Below, piece by piece: positions 8,060 to 9,548 of a stretch of 9,548 nucleotides of DNA (positions are counted from its first letter, which is position 1; each line of letters starts with the position of its first letter). Source of the stretch: Bacteroidota bacterium (lineage in GTDB: Bacteria > Bacteroidota > Bacteroidia > CAMBQF01). The DNA is taken from contig JAIXUZ010000147.1 in NCBI GenBank assembly GCA_027483285.1, positions 1-9,548 on the forward strand. The letters run 5' to 3'. A program made the position numbers and the translations under genes. The notes beneath the pieces were generated by a model. The model worked only from the letters and a program-made list of their open reading frames with translations, had not been told where the DNA came from and did no database searches.

Positions 8060-8080
8060 ACTTTGGCAGTTAACCAAAGT
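8060..8080. repeat. Perfect 7-bp inverted repeat overlapping the promoter of the T9SS protein gene
   Basis: The arms ACTTTGG (8060-8066) and CCAAAGT (8074-8080) are exact reverse complements with a 7-nt spacer. The repeat covers most of the -7 element and ends 9 nt before the start codon. It could be an operator, or in read-through RNA a hairpin just ahead of the start. It lacks a T-run, so it is not a classic terminator. Confidence 0.45.
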
Positions 8081-8082
8081 TA
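8075..8082 (-). promoter_or_regulatory. Bacteroidota -7 promoter element for the T9SS protein gene
   Basis: Read on the minus strand this is TAACTTTG, an exact match to TAnnTTTG, ending 24 nt before the ATG at 8050. Transcription would begin near 8068-8070 and give a leader of about 18-20 nt. No exact TTG stands at the usual -33 distance; CTG at 8106-8104 is the nearest. It suggests the gene can be transcribed independently of the upstream barrel gene. Confidence 0.5.
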
Positions 8083-8126
8083 CAAAACAAACAGGCATAA
8101 AAACAGCCCCGGAACTAACTTTTCAA

Positions 8127-8756
8127 CTATAAGCCTATTAAAAACCCAAAACGGAATAATGGGTTGTTGAACGGGTAGCGGGGGTCATCATTGAAATTCC
8201 ATAGCACCGAAAGGGTGGTAAACGCCCTACGGCCAATGGCCTGCTGGTAGCCTAGGCCTGCAATATAGCCCGGCACATTTACCCGTTTTTTAATTACGCT
8301 ACTTGATGCAAAATCCTCCAAATTGAGCACTTCATACTCGCCATGCACAAAAAAGGCATCGCCGTTAGAAAACACGTTACGGGCAGGCAACAGACGCACA
8401 AAAGCGCGGCCCCCGTAGGTATTAGTTTCAAAAATATAGCTTGATGCACCATTGCTAAGGCGCACCCTGTTGTAAAGGTAGGTAAAGCCAATACCGCCCA
8501 TAAAAACCTTGCCAACCTCGTAGCAAACCATTGGCGAAAGGTCTATAACCGTATAGGTGCCAAACTGAAGCCCCAGTCCGCCACCAACATAGGTATGGTC
8601 AAACCACTTAGGGCGCACAAACTTCTTTTTTTGCGGTTCGGCTTTGTTGGGTTTTGTAGTGCCCGTGCTGTCGCTGTCATCATATTTTGGCAATTGTGCC
8701 ATAGCAGATGAGGCAAAAACCACAAGTATGATAAATGTCAATGTTTTTTTAAGCAT
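8127..8756 (-). CDS. Small outer-membrane beta-barrel protein of unknown function
   Basis: This 209-residue protein has a signal peptide (MLKKTLTFIILVVFASSAMA, cleavage before Gln21). Residues 22-50 are a charged, low-complexity linker (KYDDSDSTGTTKPNK, then a Lys/Arg-rich stretch). From about residue 55 the chain alternates in beta-barrel fashion: TYVGGGLGLQFGTYTVIDLSP, VFMGGIGFTYLYNRVRL, TYGGRAFVRLLPA, FFVHGEYEVLNLED, YIAGLGYQQAIG and FTTLSVLWNFND, ending FRFGFLIGL. The pattern fits an 8- to 10-strand barrel. I recognise no named family beyond the uncharacterised barrel proteins of Bacteroidota. ATG at 8756 directly precedes the signal peptide, so the start is firm. The gene is divergent from the aromatic amino acid hydroxylase and lies 76 bp upstream of the T9SS protein gene on the same strand, so read-through is possible. 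Confidence 0.75.
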   Translation of the reverse strand: MLKKTLTFIILVVFASSAMAQLPKYDDSDSTGTTKPNKAEPQKKKFVRPKWFDHTYVGGGLGLQFGTYTVIDLSPMVCYEVGKVFMGGIGFTYLYNRVRLSNGASSYIFETNTYGGRAFVRLLPARNVFSNGDAFFVHGEYEVLNLEDFASSSVIKKRVNVPGYIAGLGYQQAIGRRAFTTLSVLWNFNDDPRYPFNNPLFRFGFLIGL

Positions 8757-8757
8757 G

Positions 8758-8771
8758 CAAAACTACTTTTG
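8758..8771. promoter_or_regulatory. Face-to-face -7 elements (bidirectional promoter core)
   Basis: CAAAACTACTTTTG contains two exact TAnnTTTG matches that share the central TA. TACTTTTG (8764-8771) reads on the plus strand towards the hydroxylase, 44 nt before its ATG. TAGTTTTG (8765-8758) reads on the minus strand towards the barrel gene. The minus copy has TTTG 17 bp upstream (8786-8783), a good -33 match, but it ends 1 nt before the barrel ATG, which is too close for a normal leader. The plus copy lacks a clear -33 TTG. The plus-strand assignment is therefore favoured on leader length and the minus-strand one on -33 match. Confidence 0.45.
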
Positions 8772-8785
8772 ACAATGTTACGCAA

Positions 8786-8800
8786 AAATTGCACCAATTT
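8786..8800. repeat. 15-bp dyad AAATTGCACCAATTT in the divergent promoter region
   Basis: The arms AAATTG and CAATTT are exact reverse complements around CAC. The dyad lies between the shared -7 region and the hydroxylase start and touches the -33-like TTTG of the minus strand. Its position and size fit a dimeric regulator operator, but no regulator gene is in the window and AT-rich dyads of this size also arise by chance. Confidence 0.35.
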
Positions 8801-8815
8801 GACAGAAAACCCCCT

Positions 8816-9548
8816 ATGAATGCTATGTATAAGCCAAAATTTAATAAATTAGCACAAGAAAATGCTCGGGACCGTTTGATGATTGAATACAACGAGGTGA
8901 TTGATAAACTGCCTCCACATTTAAAGCAGTTTATTGTGGATCAGGATTATAGCCACTATACGCCAATTGACCAGGCGGTATGGAGATATGTTATGCGCCA
9001 AAATTACTGCTACCTAAGCAAGGTAGCCCATGGCAGCTATGTAGAGGGCCTTCAAAAAACAGGTATTGGTATTGACCATATCTCTCAAATGTACGGCATG
9101 AACCGCATTTTAAAAGAGATAGGCTGGGCTGCTGTTGCGGTTGACGGGTTTATTCCCCCATCGGCATTTATGGAATTCCAGGCCTACAAAATACTGGTGA
9201 TAGCGGCCGACATTAGGCAGCTGGAACATATACAATACACCCCGGCCCCAGATATTATTCACGAAGCAGCAGGCCACGCCCCCATTATTGCCGACCCTGA
9301 GTATGCTGAGTACCTTCGCCTGTTTGGTGAAATTGGCAGCAAAGCATTTTCATCTGCACAAGATTATGATTTGTACGAGGCTGTAAGGCACCTTTCTATT
9401 ATAAAAGAATTCCCTAACGCTACGGCAGAAGAGATTGTGGAAGCCGAGCAGCGATTGGAACAGGTATCGGCCAACATGGGCGAACCCAGCGAGATGGCGC
9501 GTATACGCAACCTGCACTGGTGGACTGTTGAGTATGGTTTGATAGGTA
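8816..9548 (+). CDS. phhA: Biopterin-dependent aromatic amino acid hydroxylase (phenylalanine 4-monooxygenase type), C-terminal part cut by right edge
   Basis: My translation from ATG 8816 gives 244 complete codons, open at the right edge. It contains the Biopterin_H iron-site motifs. PDIIHEAAGHAP supplies His149 and His154, and LHWWTVEYGL supplies Glu239, matching His285, His290 and Glu330 of human phenylalanine hydroxylase. The enzyme should hydroxylate an aromatic amino acid, most likely Phe to Tyr, using O2, non-haem iron and tetrahydropterin in the cytoplasm. There is no N-terminal ACT domain; the chain enters the catalytic core almost directly (YTPIDQAVWRYVMRQNYCYL). Between His154 and Glu239 there are 84 residues, against 39 in the human enzyme, with a charged helical insert around NATAEEIVEAEQRLEQV. 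This suggests the longer bacterial type known from Bacillus cereus and Bacteroidota. A second ATG lies three codons later (8825). Trp or Tyr as substrate is the alternative. The gene is divergent from the barrel gene across 59 bp. Confidence 0.9.
   Translation, partial: MNAMYKPKFNKLAQENARDRLMIEYNEVIDKLPPHLKQFIVDQDYSHYTPIDQAVWRYVMRQNYCYLSKVAHGSYVEGLQKTGIGIDHISQMYGMNRILKEIGWAAVAVDGFIPPSAFMEFQAYKILVIAADIRQLEHIQYTPAPDIIHEAAGHAPIIADPEYAEYLRLFGEIGSKAFSSAQDYDLYEAVRHLSIIKEFPNATAEEIVEAEQRLEQVSANMGEPSEMARIRNLHWWTVEYGLIG

Noticed and set aside
8051..8098. A longer start for the T9SS protein at ATG 8098
   Set aside because: It would precede an ideal signal peptide with 16 unlike residues and enclose a perfect -7 element; ATG 8050 is preferred.
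7533..8132. A 199-codon plus-strand open frame across the T9SS gene
   Set aside because: It is antisense to a protein with a clear signal peptide and sorting domain; the hydrophobic residues reflect the complement of Asn/Thr-rich coding sequence.
8768..8804. Two TTGACA hexamers as sigma-70 -35 boxes of the Escherichia coli kind
   Set aside because: Bacteroidota primary promoters use TTG/TTTG and TAnnTTTG, and no TATAAT stands 17 bp downstream of either copy.

Overview
The window looks like an ordinary chromosomal stretch of a Bacteroidota bacterium. Several features point there: a TonB-dependent receptor with an N-terminal carboxypeptidase-regulatory-like domain, a secreted protein ending in a type A T9SS sorting tail, small outer-membrane beta-barrel proteins, mostly A/T-rich leaders without Shine-Dalgarno sequences, and perfect matches to the Bacteroidota -7 promoter element TAnnTTTG. 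I see no rRNA, tRNA, CRISPR array, insertion sequence or phage gene.

Layout. Positions 1-402 (minus) hold the N-terminal part of an exported alkaline-phosphatase-superfamily phosphodiesterase/phosphatase, cut by the left edge. It lies 13 bp downstream of a 981-residue TonB-dependent receptor (416-3361, minus, GTG start), so the two form a likely uptake operon running off the left edge. Next is a lone outer-membrane barrel gene (3557-4240, minus). A 300-bp AT-rich divergent spacer follows, then a two-gene plus-strand operon: a MurG/GT28-like glycosyltransferase (4541-5680) and a FAD-dependent amine oxidase (5705-6844). That oxidase resembles the family linked to aminophosphonate breakdown (TIGR03364). 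It ends exactly where the opposing gene ends. The opposing gene (6845-8050, minus) encodes a T9SS-secreted protein with a beta-solenoid-like body; its start is corrected here from the longest ORF. Upstream of it on the same strand is a small outer-membrane barrel protein (8127-8756). A compact 59-bp divergent promoter region then leads into a biopterin-dependent aromatic amino acid hydroxylase (8816 to the right edge, partial).

How the genes may work together. The phosphatase-receptor pair suggests periplasmic cleavage of a phosphorus-containing substrate coupled to outer-membrane import. The FAD oxidase may be a second, cytoplasmic phosphorus-related function a few kb away, which makes a dispersed organophosphate/phosphonate locus a testable idea. 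The glycosyltransferase, the T9SS protein and the two small barrels have no assigned substrate, and the hydroxylase belongs to phenylalanine/tyrosine metabolism. Nothing in the window clearly amounts to an undescribed system. The best leads are the phosphorus link, the unusual glycosyltransferase-oxidase pairing, and two palindromic promoter regions.
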